64,000 nucleotides of DNA from Firmicutes bacterium CAG:345 (lineage in GTDB: Bacteria; Bacillota_I; Bacilli_A; RFN20; CAG-288): contig FR893385.1 of the NCBI GenBank assembly GCA_000433315.1, positions 90,435-154,434 of the forward strand. The letters run 5' to 3'. Numbering within the stretch: position 1 is the first letter of the stretch; each line of letters starts with the position of its first letter. Both the position numbers and the translations under genes were made by a program. Of this stretch, positions 8,053 to 18,492 are shown in pieces. The notes under the pieces are model-generated. The model was not told the origin of the DNA, did no database searches, and worked only from the letters and a program-made list of their open reading frames with translations.

Positions 8053-10077
8053 ATGAAAAAGTTATTTTCTTTTTTTCTCATTGTCCCATTTATAGGATAT
8101 CTATTTAATAATATTCAACATTCTAAAAATGAAATTTCAAATATTAATGATATTCCAATTTCTTATGATGCACGTTTATTAAATGAAGTTACACCTGTTC
8201 GAGATCAAGGTGATACAAATTTGTGTTGGGCTTATTCTTCTATCAATGCTATCGAAACTTCTTTGCTCCATAATAAAACAATTGATGATAACTCCGCATT
8301 AATATTAAGCCCTACTTCCCTTGCTTATCATCGTTTTAAAAGAAATTCTGATCCTTTAGGAAATACTAATGGTGATTATCAAGAAATTAATTACCTTCAA
8401 TCTTCAGGCTCACCGAGCTATTGTGCAACACTTCTTTCACAATGGTGTGGTCCTGTAAATGTTTCAACTCCAGCTAATCAAGATGCTTTTTTATCAAACG
8501 AATTTAGATTCGAAGAAAGTATACATATAAAAACAGATGATTTAAATCTTCAGGATTCAATAAAGAAAATTAAAGAAGCTATAATTGAATACGGAGCCGT
8601 TACTTTTTCTTACTATAATGCTCGTGAAACGTATTACTATAATCCTAAAGTAGATAAGCTCGATGGAGTAAGCCATGCTGTAACTATTATAGGATGGGAT
8701 GATAACATTAAAGCCGATTCATTTGTACCAGGAGCAGCAACTCAAGATGGTGCTTGGCTTATTAAGAATAGTTATTCTTCTCTTCCTTATTTTTATCTAT
8801 CATACGATAATACCAGTTCTAATATTTTCGCTTTTAAATTAGCTAATTTAAGAAAATATGATTTCAATTATTTTTATGATTCAAGTCTTGATGATGGACT
8901 TAGTTTTTCTATAAACGCAAAAACAGCTAGCAATATTTATCAAGCGAAAAAAGGTGATGCCGATAATGATGAATATATTAATGCTATTAATATTGGCATT
9001 CAAGGTCTTAATTCAACTGTAAAGGTTGAAATTTATACTGATGTCCAAGATACTTCAGATCCACGAAGTGGAATAAAAAAACTTGAACAAGAACAGATAT
9101 TTGAAGACGAAGGTTATAGACTCCTTAAATTAAATACTCCTGTAAAAATAAATAAAAACAGTTTTTATAGCGTTATAGTTTCTATATCAAATGAAGAAAA
9201 TAATGCAATTATCCTAGTATCTCCAGGATCTGGCATGTCATATAAATATAATGGAAATTATTGGACAAAATTAGGTGGTTATATATCCTATGTTGCTAGA
9301 ATTAAAGCATTTACTTCATTAGTAAATAATGAAAAAATAGATATAAATAATGCTGAAGTTAATATGGAAAATGATAATTTCATCTATTCTTCTGCACCTA
9401 TTATCCCCAAAATTTTTCTTTTCTTTAAAAACGAATTATTAGAAGAAAATAAAGATTATGAATTAACTTATTTAAACAACATCAATGCTGGCAAAGCTAC
9501 TATATTAGTCAAAGGTATCGATGAATATTACGGAGAAAAAATAATCTACTTCGATATCGAAAAAAAAGACAAACCCGATTGTCCTATTAATAATATAATT
9601 ATCTCTAACAACGAAAAATTTTTAAAGGATATTTCATTGCCAAATAATTATATTTGGAAAAATCCTGATTCTTTAATTCAAAATAAAGCTATTATTATTT
9701 ATATCGGTAAAGATAAGGATAATTATTTTGATAATGAATTTGAAATATCTATAATAAAACAAATTTCTTCATCAAACAGTTCTCTTCCAAGCACTTCTTC
9801 AAGCACAAATATAATATCAAGTTCAACTTCATTTATTTCTTCATCAAATAGTATTAGCTCTTCTTTTACTCAACCAAATGATACATCATCTAGTCTATCT
9901 TCTTCTAATTTGTCTATTAGTTCAAATAGTCAATCATCAACATCTACATCATCACAACAAAATACATCACCTAGCATAGATAGTAAAAAACTAATTATTA
10001 TTTTAATTTCTGGAATTATATCAATTACTGCTATTTTTTCCATTGTAATAATCATCACATTTAAAAAGGGCAAATAG
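8053..10077 (+). CDS. Membrane-anchored papain-family (C1) cysteine protease
   Basis: This is a surface cysteine protease of 674 residues. A signal/anchor segment (about 5-20) is followed by a C1 peptidase domain. The oxyanion Gln and catalytic Cys lie in DQGDTNLCWAYS (Gln52, Cys58), the catalytic His in GVSHAVTIIGWDD (His208) and the Asn in WLIKNSYSS (Asn239), so it should be active. Residues about 290-400 form a beta-rich domain of the kind found beside bacterial C1 peptidases, followed by an uncertain beta region. A Ser/Thr/Asn-rich stalk (about 575-640) leads to a C-terminal membrane helix (LIIILISGIISITAIFSIVIII) and the basic tail FKKGK. Likely role: degrading host or dietary protein at the cell surface, feeding the Opp peptide importer. 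The substrate is not known. Confidence 0.85.
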   Translation: MKKLFSFFLIVPFIGYLFNNIQHSKNEISNINDIPISYDARLLNEVTPVRDQGDTNLCWAYSSINAIETSLLHNKTIDDNSALILSPTSLAYHRFKRNSDPLGNTNGDYQEINYLQSSGSPSYCATLLSQWCGPVNVSTPANQDAFLSNEFRFEESIHIKTDDLNLQDSIKKIKEAIIEYGAVTFSYYNARETYYYNPKVDKLDGVSHAVTIIGWDDNIKADSFVPGAATQDGAWLIKNSYSSLPYFYLSYDNTSSNIFAFKLANLRKYDFNYFYDSSLDDGLSFSINAKTASNIYQAKKGDADNDEYINAINIGIQGLNSTVKVEIYTDVQDTSDPRSGIKKLEQEQIFEDEGYRLLKLNTPVKINKNSFYSVIVSISNEENNAIILVSPGSGMSYKYNGNYWTKLGGYISYVARIKAFTSLVNNEKIDINNAEVNMENDNFIYSSAPIIPKIFLFFKNELLEENKDYELTYLNNINAGKATILVKGIDEYYGEKIIYFDIEKKDKPDCPINNIIISNNEKFLKDISLPNNYIWKNPDSLIQNKAIIIYIGKDKDNYFDNEFEISIIKQISSSNSSLPSTSSSTNIISSSTSFISSSNSISSSFTQPNDTSSSLSSSNLSISSNSQSSTSTSSQQNTSPSIDSKKLIIILISGIISITAIFSIVIIITFKKGK

Positions 10078-10091
10078 AATATCTATTTGCC
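10069..10091. terminator. Bidirectional terminator made of two stop-codon regions
   Basis: GGCAAATAG (10069-10077) and CTATTTGCC (10083-10091) form a perfect 9-bp stem with loop AATAT. A-runs precede it and T-rich DNA follows, so it can terminate on both strands. The stop codons of both convergent genes lie inside the stem. Confidence 0.85.
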
Positions 10092-12095
10092 TTTATTTTG
10101 TGAATCTTCATCTGTTCTTGCCGAAGCTAAATAACTATCTAATACGTGTAGCAATTGTTTTTTTGCTTCAGCAATACTGACATTTTCAAGTTGAGTAGCA
10201 GCAGAAGAAAAATGTCCACCACCTTTTAATTTTTCCATAAGAATTTGACAATTTATCGTTCCATTGCTACGGGCTGAAATTTGAACACGATTTTCACTTA
10301 TTCTTCCTATAGCAAAACAAGCGCTGATATCGCGAACTCCTAAAGCTTCTCTAGCTACAATAGAAAGCATGGTAGCATCAATTATGTCTGATTCATCCGC
10401 AGTACAAACAAAGACATCATAAAAAGGAGTTTCAGCTGTTCCCATAATTTTAGTTTTCATCAAAAATTCTTCATATTCCTCTTTGAAATAACTATCAGCT
10501 AATTCATTATCCGCCCCATTATTTTTCAAAAAAGATGAAGCTTCATAAGTAGCAGAACTAATATGCAATCTATAATGATTTGTATCGAGTAAAATACCGC
10601 AAAGCATCATAGTAGCATAACGAGGATCAAGCTCAATTTTCTGATGGTTATAAGCAATATATTCGGTAATTAATTCACAGGATGATGAAGCAGATGTATC
10701 GATTGAATTAAAAATAACATTTGGTAAAAAGTTTTCTGAACGACGATGGTGGTCGATAATTGCCACTCTAGTTCGTGGTTCAATTATATCGGGATACAAT
10801 AAAATTTTAGGGTTATTACAATCAACAATAATTACTAAGGTATCTTCTGTATAAAATTCACTTGCCTTTTTAAAAGTAACAAAAATATTTGAAAATTCTT
10901 GTTGATCCTTAAATAAGTTTCTAACAGCTCTTTTAGCTTTTTTTTCAATAAATTGTTCTTCAAATATAATACGAGCATCAACATTCATAGCCTTAGCCAT
11001 AGCATGAATGCCTAAACAAGCTCCTATGGCATCGAAATCAGCATTAGTATGTCCCATAATAAGAATATTACTAGCCTTACTTATCAAAGCTGTCAAAGAC
11101 TGACTAATCGTTCTCAATTTAACGCGATTTCTAGAAACTCTCGATTCAGTTTTGCCACCGATAAATTCAAGATTTTGTGAAAACGGAGAAATAACTACTT
11201 GGTCTCCTCCACGGCTTAAGGCAACATCTAATGCTGATGAAGCTAATTCCATTAAACGGGAATAATCAGGAAAGCCGTATGCAATTCCTAATGATAAAGT
11301 ATAACCATCTTCATAAGCATTTCTAACTTTGTCAACAATAGAAAATTTATCTTTATACATCTCTTGATAATTCTTTTTAGAACATACTAATAAATAAGTA
11401 TCTTCTTTTAAACTGCGAATAAGAACTTGCTTTTCTGTAAAATAAGAAACTATCATTTTTCGTATCGAAGCTATCATATCGCTAATATCATCAGAATTAA
11501 CATCAGAATAATTGTCGATAACTAATTGTCCAATAACAGGATATTGACTATCTGAATATTCTAATAATGATTCATATTTTGTAACATCTTTAAAAATGTA
11601 CAAATTTAATTCACGAATTATCTTCACTTCATAAATATAATTTTGACAGGAAACTTTTACGCTAATATTCTCTTCTTTTTCTGGGTAAAGAATATATTGT
11701 CTCAATGCAGGAAATGCATCGGTTATTTTCTGATCAATATAGCTAATATTTCTATCTTCCAAAAAATCACTTCCCCAAATAATCGTATTTGATTCATCAG
11801 TTATAAGAATACCTATTTCACCAAAGTAATAAGCTTCTTGAATATCATTTCCCAAAATATCAGCTATTTTTTGATCTGTCCTTTTTTTCAAAATTCTTAC
11901 TTTATTATTATAAGTAATAAAGAATATGCCTTGAATGATTAAGAACAAAATGCAAATTCCCATAAATACAAAATAATAGTATTCAAAATCAGGATATAAC
12001 CATTTAGCAAAAAAAAGTACAATACCAATACCTAGAAGTTCGATAAGATTAATTACCGCATTTACCAAGCAGCTTTTTTTCAATAATTTATTCAT
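10083..12095 (-). CDS. gdpP: Cyclic-di-AMP phosphodiesterase, GdpP family
   Basis: GdpP hydrolyses c-di-AMP to pApA and so tunes potassium and osmotic balance and wall stress. The 670-residue length and domain order match the family. Two membrane helices lie at about 13-32 and 42-62, then a PAS-like domain (about 85-170). A degenerate GGDEF domain follows (about 185-305), with no GGDEF signature and SRGGDQVV in its place. The DHH domain has GHTNADFDAIG (His349, Asp353, Asp355), Asp425 and the DHH motif at 448-450. The DHHA1 domain ends with the GGGHFSSAA motif. All catalytic metal ligands are present. The start has an AAAGGTG ribosome binding site. Confidence 0.95.
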   Translation of the reverse strand: MNKLLKKSCLVNAVINLIELLGIGIVLFFAKWLYPDFEYYYFVFMGICILFLIIQGIFFITYNNKVRILKKRTDQKIADILGNDIQEAYYFGEIGILITDESNTIIWGSDFLEDRNISYIDQKITDAFPALRQYILYPEKEENISVKVSCQNYIYEVKIIRELNLYIFKDVTKYESLLEYSDSQYPVIGQLVIDNYSDVNSDDISDMIASIRKMIVSYFTEKQVLIRSLKEDTYLLVCSKKNYQEMYKDKFSIVDKVRNAYEDGYTLSLGIAYGFPDYSRLMELASSALDVALSRGGDQVVISPFSQNLEFIGGKTESRVSRNRVKLRTISQSLTALISKASNILIMGHTNADFDAIGACLGIHAMAKAMNVDARIIFEEQFIEKKAKRAVRNLFKDQQEFSNIFVTFKKASEFYTEDTLVIIVDCNNPKILLYPDIIEPRTRVAIIDHHRRSENFLPNVIFNSIDTSASSSCELITEYIAYNHQKIELDPRYATMMLCGILLDTNHYRLHISSATYEASSFLKNNGADNELADSYFKEEYEEFLMKTKIMGTAETPFYDVFVCTADESDIIDATMLSIVAREALGVRDISACFAIGRISENRVQISARSNGTINCQILMEKLKGGGHFSSAATQLENVSIAEAKKQLLHVLDSYLASARTDEDSQNKGK

Positions 12096-12157
12096 TACAA
12101 AACACCTATATTTAGTATTATACTTTTATTCTAGTTTTATTTCTACTATTTATTTTT

Positions 12158-15100
12158 TTACCATTTATCCTGGGAAAAATCTGGAAATTCAACAATTATA
12201 TCACTAGGTTTAGAATCACTATGAACATTCGTGAGCTTTCCTTCTGTTAAATCAATCCCGATTATTCCCATAATTTTTGTTGAAAAAGCAATCCTATCCA
12301 GATATTCTTTTTTAATTTCTTTATTTTCTTCAAAATATGTGGAAATCAAAAATCCAAAATTTAAATTTATATCATCTAAATTGAATTTAACTAAACTTGG
12401 ACCATCAATTATCATCGAATAATTATAACTAGCATCTTCTGAAGAATCGTATTCATATTTTTTCAAAACATTTTCAAAATGAATAGGATCACATAATTCA
12501 AATGAAGAATCTCCATTTAAAATTGCATCGCTCAACGCATTTTTTATAGTATCACTACAATATAAAGTAGTATAAATAAAATCAATCAATTTATTTGGAT
12601 CATTAGCTAATTCATCCGTGGTATAAGTTCTATACTCAGTCTTTTTTGTCCACCAATATTCAGAATATCTTTTAAGGTATATAGTTTTATTAACACCATC
12701 ATAGTATATCCAAATTTTGCCTTTTCTAACGGCTACAACAATTCCACCTAAAGCTTTAACTTCTTCTTTAACATCAACAAATAAAGAAACTTTAGGAACC
12801 ATATTGTCATCGAGTTGAATATCGACATCAACAGGAATTGATCCAAGTTTATATCCAATTAAATCCAATGCAACTTTAGCATTTAAACTATAAGACTTAA
12901 TATTTGCACTATTAAAGAAAGTTTTAAACAATGTAGTAATGGAATTAAAATCATAATATCCATCTAAGCTCTGTGGTGAAGAAATTTCTGAGCTTTCATT
13001 ATTTTCTGAATATATATCATCAAAATTGATATTTATATCAAATATTTCATCTTTTTTCGAATAAATATTAGTTACAGAAATACCAGAAACAAAATTAGAA
13101 GATGTAGAAATTGAAGCGTTGATATAAGAATTTGTTGCACCCTCAATCTTATTTCCTTCAGAATCTAAATTAGGATTAAAATCAGATATTGCTTCATAAA
13201 GCTTTTCAGCGTCTAAAATTACTTTTATGCTTTCAACACTAGATAAAGACTTAATTAATTCATTAATATTTAAACCCAATGGTTTCATTTCTGGAATAGA
13301 AGGAGTAAATACACCGGTATCAATTCCTTCAGTAACGCTATCTAATATTGATGATAATAAATCCGATTTTATACCCATGATATCAGTAACATAGCGTACT
13401 AATTGCAAAGTTTCTTTAACTGAAATATAGAATTTAAGATTTGAATTATAGGTAACGTAAATAACATTATCAACAATTGTTAATTCGACATTATATTCTA
13501 AATTATTCTTAATGTCAGCAACATTAGCTTTAGCCATTAATTTTATATTTTTTACATCATTGATATCTAATTTGACTTCAGCATTATAATTGAAATTACT
13601 TTCACCTTTTTCTTTAACAATACCATTTGCATTGAATGAGAAGGTCTTATTATTCAAAAATTTTATAACATTCTTCAAACTTTTTATAATATTGCTTAAA
13701 TCTTCTTTTCTTGCCCAAGAATCATCAACAAGTATATCAGTGATATTTGCATTTGTTTTGGTTAAAGATACTTTTCTAATAATATCCATTGATGACACTT
13801 CAATTTTATCGGTTGAAATTGAAAAATCAATTTTTCCTATAACTGGTAAAACACTGCTAAAATCAGCACTCATCTTCAAATCAGAAGACCAATATATACT
13901 ATTTATAATATCGGCAAAATTAATAGAACTTAAAGAAATATCATTTGATTCAGATCTATTTTTAAATACTGAACTTATCTTTTCAATTCCAGAAGTAAAA
14001 TCACCATTAGTAAGCAAGATAAATCCTTCTTTTAAAATATCTAAATCAAGATTTTTATAATCGAGATCAAAGGCAACTTCAACTTCTTGTAAAATTTGGA
14101 AAAGCTCATCGATAGTAAGTACATATTTAACATTTCCAAGATCAATATAGAAATAATCACCAATTTTAGAAACATTAATCAATATATTAAAATCAGAACA
14201 ATAGATATTCAATCCTTTAACTTCAAAATCAAATTTATTATTCAAATCAAAATTAACAGTTCCTGAAATATCATATTTGTCATATTTTCCTTCAAATTCA
14301 ATAGAATATTTCTTATTATCAATTAAATCTTTTATTCCATTTATGAAAGAAGATAATTCATCTAAATCATGATAATCTCTATCTTCAATAATAAAATCCT
14401 TTTTATTTGCCGAAGTTAAAGAAATAGAACCAATATTATCTAAAACAACAGAAAGATTAGATTTTTTATCATCAAACACTATTTTAATGTCATTTAAGAA
14501 ATCTTTATTTAAAAAGTCTAAATTCAAATCAATTGCAAAATGATCTTCATCAGCTTCTAAATTATTAAATATAGAATTAAACTTATCTAAAATAATATTA
14601 ACATCTAAATCTTTAGATTCAAATTCTTCCTTTAATTTCAATAAGAGATTATCAACAGTATCAGAAAAATATACTCCGTTGCCTAAACAAATATAAACTT
14701 TATTATCTTTTATCTTTAATGTGAGATAAGTAGATGATGTTTTATCTATCAATTCAACATTAATATCAGCCTCTAACCCATTTTCAAAATTTAAATAACT
14801 TTCCAATACTTTAATTTCCAAATCACTATCTTTAATACTTACATTGAAGCTGCCTTCAATTCTATAAGATTTTCTTGATAATAAGTCAGCAAAATTTAAA
14901 ATTGTTGAAGTTTTCAAATTGTCTAATGAAGTAGTGTCAAAATAAGAACTCTCATCGGTAACATGGACATATTCATTATTGAGACCATAAGCATATTCCA
15001 AAGAATTATTATCATAATTTAAATTGAGTAAATTATTTTTTAAATTCCAAACAACATCAATATCTTTTTCGTTTAAAGTAAATTTTAAGTCAAATATTTC

Positions 15101-18100
15101 ATCAGCAAATTTGATTTCATTTATTAAGTCTTTCAAGTCAACTTTTTGACCCGAGGATAATTTAGATAACTCTTGGAAAATAACTTTTAAGTCAAAATTA
15201 TTATTTTGAACCATTTCTAATAAAACATTAACAAATGGAATATCAATATTATTAGCTTTTAAAAAGGCATCTAAGAAAATTGTAATAGAATTTAAACTAC
15301 CTTTTATCTTTGCATCATTAATGTTTAAATAAAAAATACCTTCTTCAACATTTAATGAAATTTTAATATTTTCAAGTTCAGCAGATAAATAAATATTATT
15401 ATCTTCAACTACATAAAAACCATTAACAGTTATTTCTTTTTCATCAATTTTACCAGTAAACTTAAATGAAGAATTTTTGACACCAGAAACAATTTCATCA
15501 ATTTCTGAAATCAGACAATCAATATTTCCAAAATCCAAGTAATCTTCATTTTTGTTAAAATCAAAATTAAGGTTTCTCTTCAATAAAATTGTAGCTTCAA
15601 TATTTTGATTACAGACAACTATTTTATTTTCCAAAGGCAATAACTTAGTCTCAGCAGAAATAAAAGGTATATAAAGTTTAACTTCATCATCTGCAAAGTT
15701 CAAAGAATTTAAGATTTCATTTATAGAAACGTTAAATTCTGAAGTATTTATATTGAACGAAATATCATATTTTTCTAAAAGAGACTTTAATTTGTTAACT
15801 AGATCAATAGCCTCTTCTTTTGTTAATTTAGTTTTAATCTTATCTGATAAATTAAAATATATTTCATTATTCTCATAATAGAAACCAGCTGTTCCAGATA
15901 TATTTTTAAGACTGAAATCAACATTTCCTTGAATGCGATTCTTATTTAAATCAATCAAAGCAGTTCCAGAAATTGAATTATCCTCTTTTGTATATTTGAA
16001 ATTTGTCTCAAATTTTCTAACAGAAAAGAAATCCATACCCATGTTGATAAGACTATTAAGTTTTTCAAAAGAAATATATTCTTTATTTTCTAATTCAAAA
16101 TCAAAATTATCTGTTGGAACTAAAGTTAATTTTCCTTTATTCCCAAAAGAAACATTAAATTGACTATTACCAAATAAATATTCCAAATTTAGTTCATCAT
16201 CAATCTTATATTGCATTAAATCTAAAGAAATACTTATTTTCTCATTTGAAGTAACTATTTCAGAAAACAAATTATTTAAAGTTGGAATTAATTCTTCTTT
16301 CAATTTTTTCAAATCTAATTTAAAAGAAGATATGCCATCTATCGCATCATCTAAATCCAATCCAGATTTAGAAATAATATTGAACAAAAGATTTTTAAAT
16401 TCATCTATTGTCATTTTAAACTCATTATCAGAAAGTTTTAAAACCAAATAATTTTTAGATAAATTTAAACCAATTGGAATTATTTCATCTTTAACTTTTA
16501 ATTTTAAATTTGCAAATCCATGAGCATTGTTTTTATCCTTAAAATCAAATTTATAATCGCCAGAAATTGCTACATTTTGTGATAGTTCATAGCTAATGGT
16601 TCCTTCAAAAGCTTTTTTGTCAACAAATATATCTATACTGTCTGCTAAACCATTCAAATTTGTAAATTCATGAAGATTATCTGGTAATTTTTTAAAAGTA
16701 TGAGAAGGAGTAAACAATTTAATATTTCCATGAATATTATTTTTATCTTTCAAATAACTTAATTCAATATAATCGAAGCTAGCTTTATCATTTTCATCGA
16801 CAACTAAGTGAATATCAGCAAGCAATCCATCTTTAGATAAAGAAATTGTAATATTGTTTTCATCCTTTGACATCACCATATTTTCCATCAAACTCGACAC
16901 GAAATCACTTTCGAGTAATGAAGAAAAATCAATACCACTTTCCGAAAAATTAGAATTGTAGTGTTTTATCAAATTCATGACTTCATCTTTTTTTATAGCA
17001 AAATTAAGATTTTCTCCACATAACAAATAAGCCATTTCATTCTTATAATAAATATTTAAACTATCATCGAAAGAAATTTTAATATCCTTATTGGCTAAGT
17101 CGCAGCTGACATAAATTGGTAAAGAAGAATCATTAACATTGAAATCGCCTTGAATATTAATTGGTGTTCCATCACTAGCAATAAAAGGCTCAGCAGCATC
17201 AGTTAAATAATCTAATGCTGTTTTTTCAATAGTAATATTATTATCAACCATTCCAAATTTAGCTTTGAAATCTTCTTTTTCTGGAATTACTTGATATGAA
17301 TCACTATAAGAAAAATCTTCACTTAATTCCGATGAGCAGACTAAACCACCTAAAATTGAAATAGAATAAACATCCGTTGTTTTAATTGATTTTAAAACCC
17401 AATTATCATCGATAACTATTTCAAGTTCAGACTTTGTAAATGTCGGATAGTCAGTAGATCCTGACATATATTTAACTTCTCTAATATACTTTGCTGAAGC
17501 ATATTCAGGATTTAATGTATATTTAAAAGTATAAAGACCATCTTGTGTATCAATTATTGATCCTGATGTGACAGAATAATCATTTAATACATAATTGCAC
17601 AAACCATTAGAAGTATTACCATATTGTTCTAAATAATCTTTTTTAGAAAAGGCTATTATATTATCCTTGCTGTAAGTTGCACCTTCTAAACTCGGATTTG
17701 AACCTTGTCTATTCAGATAAGAATTAGAATTTCCAAATCTTTGTTCAGATTTTTTTACAAAAGCCGAAATCGTATTTGTTTGAAAGAACCATTCATGGTT
17801 TTCATCATTATTAATTATTCTTTTTGAATAAACATCTTGATTGTAAGGAATAGGTCCTACTGAAGCAATTGCTTTTCCACTAGCTTCACTTGACCAATAT
17901 AAAGTGTCCTTTAAAACACCAGCAGCAATATAAAGATTATCAACAATATTATCCCCAACATAATCACTAGGCTTTGATTCATCCTTTGGACGAGTCAAAA
18001 ACTTATTTTGCAATTCTGGAGATTCTATATCATAAGCACTACTGTTTCCATTATTAGGAAAATGAAAAACCATATTTCCTAAACCACAACCAGTCAATGT

Positions 18101-18151
18101 TGTCATTGTTAAAATTAATGCAGTAATGCTAAGTTTTGCACGATTTTTCAT
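12158..18151 (-). CDS. Giant lipoprotein with tandem beta-rich modules
   Basis: The protein has 1997 residues and I do not recognise the family. The start at MKNRAKLSITAL is chosen because GAGG lies just upstream of it; an in-frame ATG five codons earlier has no ribosome site. A lipobox LTGC gives lipidated Cys22. The rest has no membrane helix. It repeats a pattern seven or eight times at about 160-250 residues: a short helix of the type f..ldsLi..i..l, a stretch of alternating beta strands, then an 'iYl.l.....k.t.eEl..ll..l' unit. These units fall near plus-strand positions 17030, 16440, 15870, 15390, 14690, 14140, 13450 and 12710. The overall look (lipid anchor, amphipathic sheets plus helices) recalls LppX/LolA-type lipid-carrying folds, but this is inference. 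It is acidic, Asn/Lys-rich and monocistronic. Confidence 0.7.
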   Translation of the reverse strand: MKNRAKLSITALILTMTTLTGCGLGNMVFHFPNNGNSSAYDIESPELQNKFLTRPKDESKPSDYVGDNIVDNLYIAAGVLKDTLYWSSEASGKAIASVGPIPYNQDVYSKRIINNDENHEWFFQTNTISAFVKKSEQRFGNSNSYLNRQGSNPSLEGATYSKDNIIAFSKKDYLEQYGNTSNGLCNYVLNDYSVTSGSIIDTQDGLYTFKYTLNPEYASAKYIREVKYMSGSTDYPTFTKSELEIVIDDNWVLKSIKTTDVYSISILGGLVCSSELSEDFSYSDSYQVIPEKEDFKAKFGMVDNNITIEKTALDYLTDAAEPFIASDGTPINIQGDFNVNDSSLPIYVSCDLANKDIKISFDDSLNIYYKNEMAYLLCGENLNFAIKKDEVMNLIKHYNSNFSESGIDFSSLLESDFVSSLMENMVMSKDENNITISLSKDGLLADIHLVVDENDKASFDYIELSYLKDKNNIHGNIKLFTPSHTFKKLPDNLHEFTNLNGLADSIDIFVDKKAFEGTISYELSQNVAISGDYKFDFKDKNNAHGFANLKLKVKDEIIPIGLNLSKNYLVLKLSDNEFKMTIDEFKNLLFNIISKSGLDLDDAIDGISSFKLDLKKLKEELIPTLNNLFSEIVTSNEKISISLDLMQYKIDDELNLEYLFGNSQFNVSFGNKGKLTLVPTDNFDFELENKEYISFEKLNSLINMGMDFFSVRKFETNFKYTKEDNSISGTALIDLNKNRIQGNVDFSLKNISGTAGFYYENNEIYFNLSDKIKTKLTKEEAIDLVNKLKSLLEKYDISFNINTSEFNVSINEILNSLNFADDEVKLYIPFISAETKLLPLENKIVVCNQNIEATILLKRNLNFDFNKNEDYLDFGNIDCLISEIDEIVSGVKNSSFKFTGKIDEKEITVNGFYVVEDNNIYLSAELENIKISLNVEEGIFYLNINDAKIKGSLNSITIFLDAFLKANNIDIPFVNVLLEMVQNNNFDLKVIFQELSKLSSGQKVDLKDLINEIKFADEIFDLKFTLNEKDIDVVWNLKNNLLNLNYDNNSLEYAYGLNNEYVHVTDESSYFDTTSLDNLKTSTILNFADLLSRKSYRIEGSFNVSIKDSDLEIKVLESYLNFENGLEADINVELIDKTSSTYLTLKIKDNKVYICLGNGVYFSDTVDNLLLKLKEEFESKDLDVNIILDKFNSIFNNLEADEDHFAIDLNLDFLNKDFLNDIKIVFDDKKSNLSVVLDNIGSISLTSANKKDFIIEDRDYHDLDELSSFINGIKDLIDNKKYSIEFEGKYDKYDISGTVNFDLNNKFDFEVKGLNIYCSDFNILINVSKIGDYFYIDLGNVKYVLTIDELFQILQEVEVAFDLDYKNLDLDILKEGFILLTNGDFTSGIEKISSVFKNRSESNDISLSSINFADIINSIYWSSDLKMSADFSSVLPVIGKIDFSISTDKIEVSSMDIIRKVSLTKTNANITDILVDDSWARKEDLSNIIKSLKNVIKFLNNKTFSFNANGIVKEKGESNFNYNAEVKLDINDVKNIKLMAKANVADIKNNLEYNVELTIVDNVIYVTYNSNLKFYISVKETLQLVRYVTDIMGIKSDLLSSILDSVTEGIDTGVFTPSIPEMKPLGLNINELIKSLSSVESIKVILDAEKLYEAISDFNPNLDSEGNKIEGATNSYINASISTSSNFVSGISVTNIYSKKDEIFDININFDDIYSENNESSEISSPQSLDGYYDFNSITTLFKTFFNSANIKSYSLNAKVALDLIGYKLGSIPVDVDIQLDDNMVPKVSLFVDVKEEVKALGGIVVAVRKGKIWIYYDGVNKTIYLKRYSEYWWTKKTEYRTYTTDELANDPNKLIDFIYTTLYCSDTIKNALSDAILNGDSSFELCDPIHFENVLKKYEYDSSEDASYNYSMIIDGPSLVKFNLDDINLNFGFLISTYFEENKEIKKEYLDRIAFSTKIMGIIGIDLTEGKLTNVHSDSKPSDIIVEFPDFSQDKW

Positions 18152-18270
18152 ATTTAAACCTCGCATTCAAAAAAATCACTATAAAAATTCCCATAATTAT
18201 CTTAATATTTTTATAAAAAAAAGTCTAATATTTTTGAAATAAATAGTTTTGAATACAAACTATTTTGTTC

Positions 18271-18299
18271 TTGATTTATTCAGGAAAATAGTCTATCTT
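18271..18299 (+). promoter_or_regulatory. Promoter of tRNA-Ala
   Basis: TTGATT (18271-18276), a 17-nt spacer and TATCTT (18294-18299) end 10 nt before the tRNA. Confidence 0.6.
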
Positions 18300-18309
18300 A
18301 ATTTTACAT

Positions 18310-18385
18310 GGGGCTATAGCTCATCTGGCAGAGCGTCTCGTTCGCAACGAGAAGGCAGCGAGTTCGATTCTCGTTAGCTCCACCA
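18310..18385 (+). tRNA. tRNA-Ala (anticodon CGC)
   Basis: The acceptor stem GGGGCTA/TAGCTCC contains the G3:U70 wobble pair that defines alanine tRNAs, and CCA is encoded. The anticodon loop TTCGCAA, closed by TCTCG/CGAGA, gives CGC, which reads only GCG. It is a single gene with its own promoter and terminator. The CGC anticodon is unusual for an AT-rich genome. Confidence 0.93.
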
Positions 18386-18390
18386 ATTTT

Positions 18391-18426
18391 ATATTTGGCT
18401 TTCATTAAAAGCTAAATATTTTTTTA
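18391..18426 (+). terminator. Terminator of tRNA-Ala
   Basis: ATATTTGGCTTT (18391-18402) pairs with AAAGCTAAATAT (18408-18419), with one G-U pair, and runs into seven T. Confidence 0.8.
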
Positions 18427-18492
18427 TTGACTAAAAAATAAAATGTATTTATAATTAAGTGCTAGTTAGTCATAACTAACATAAGGTGTTTT

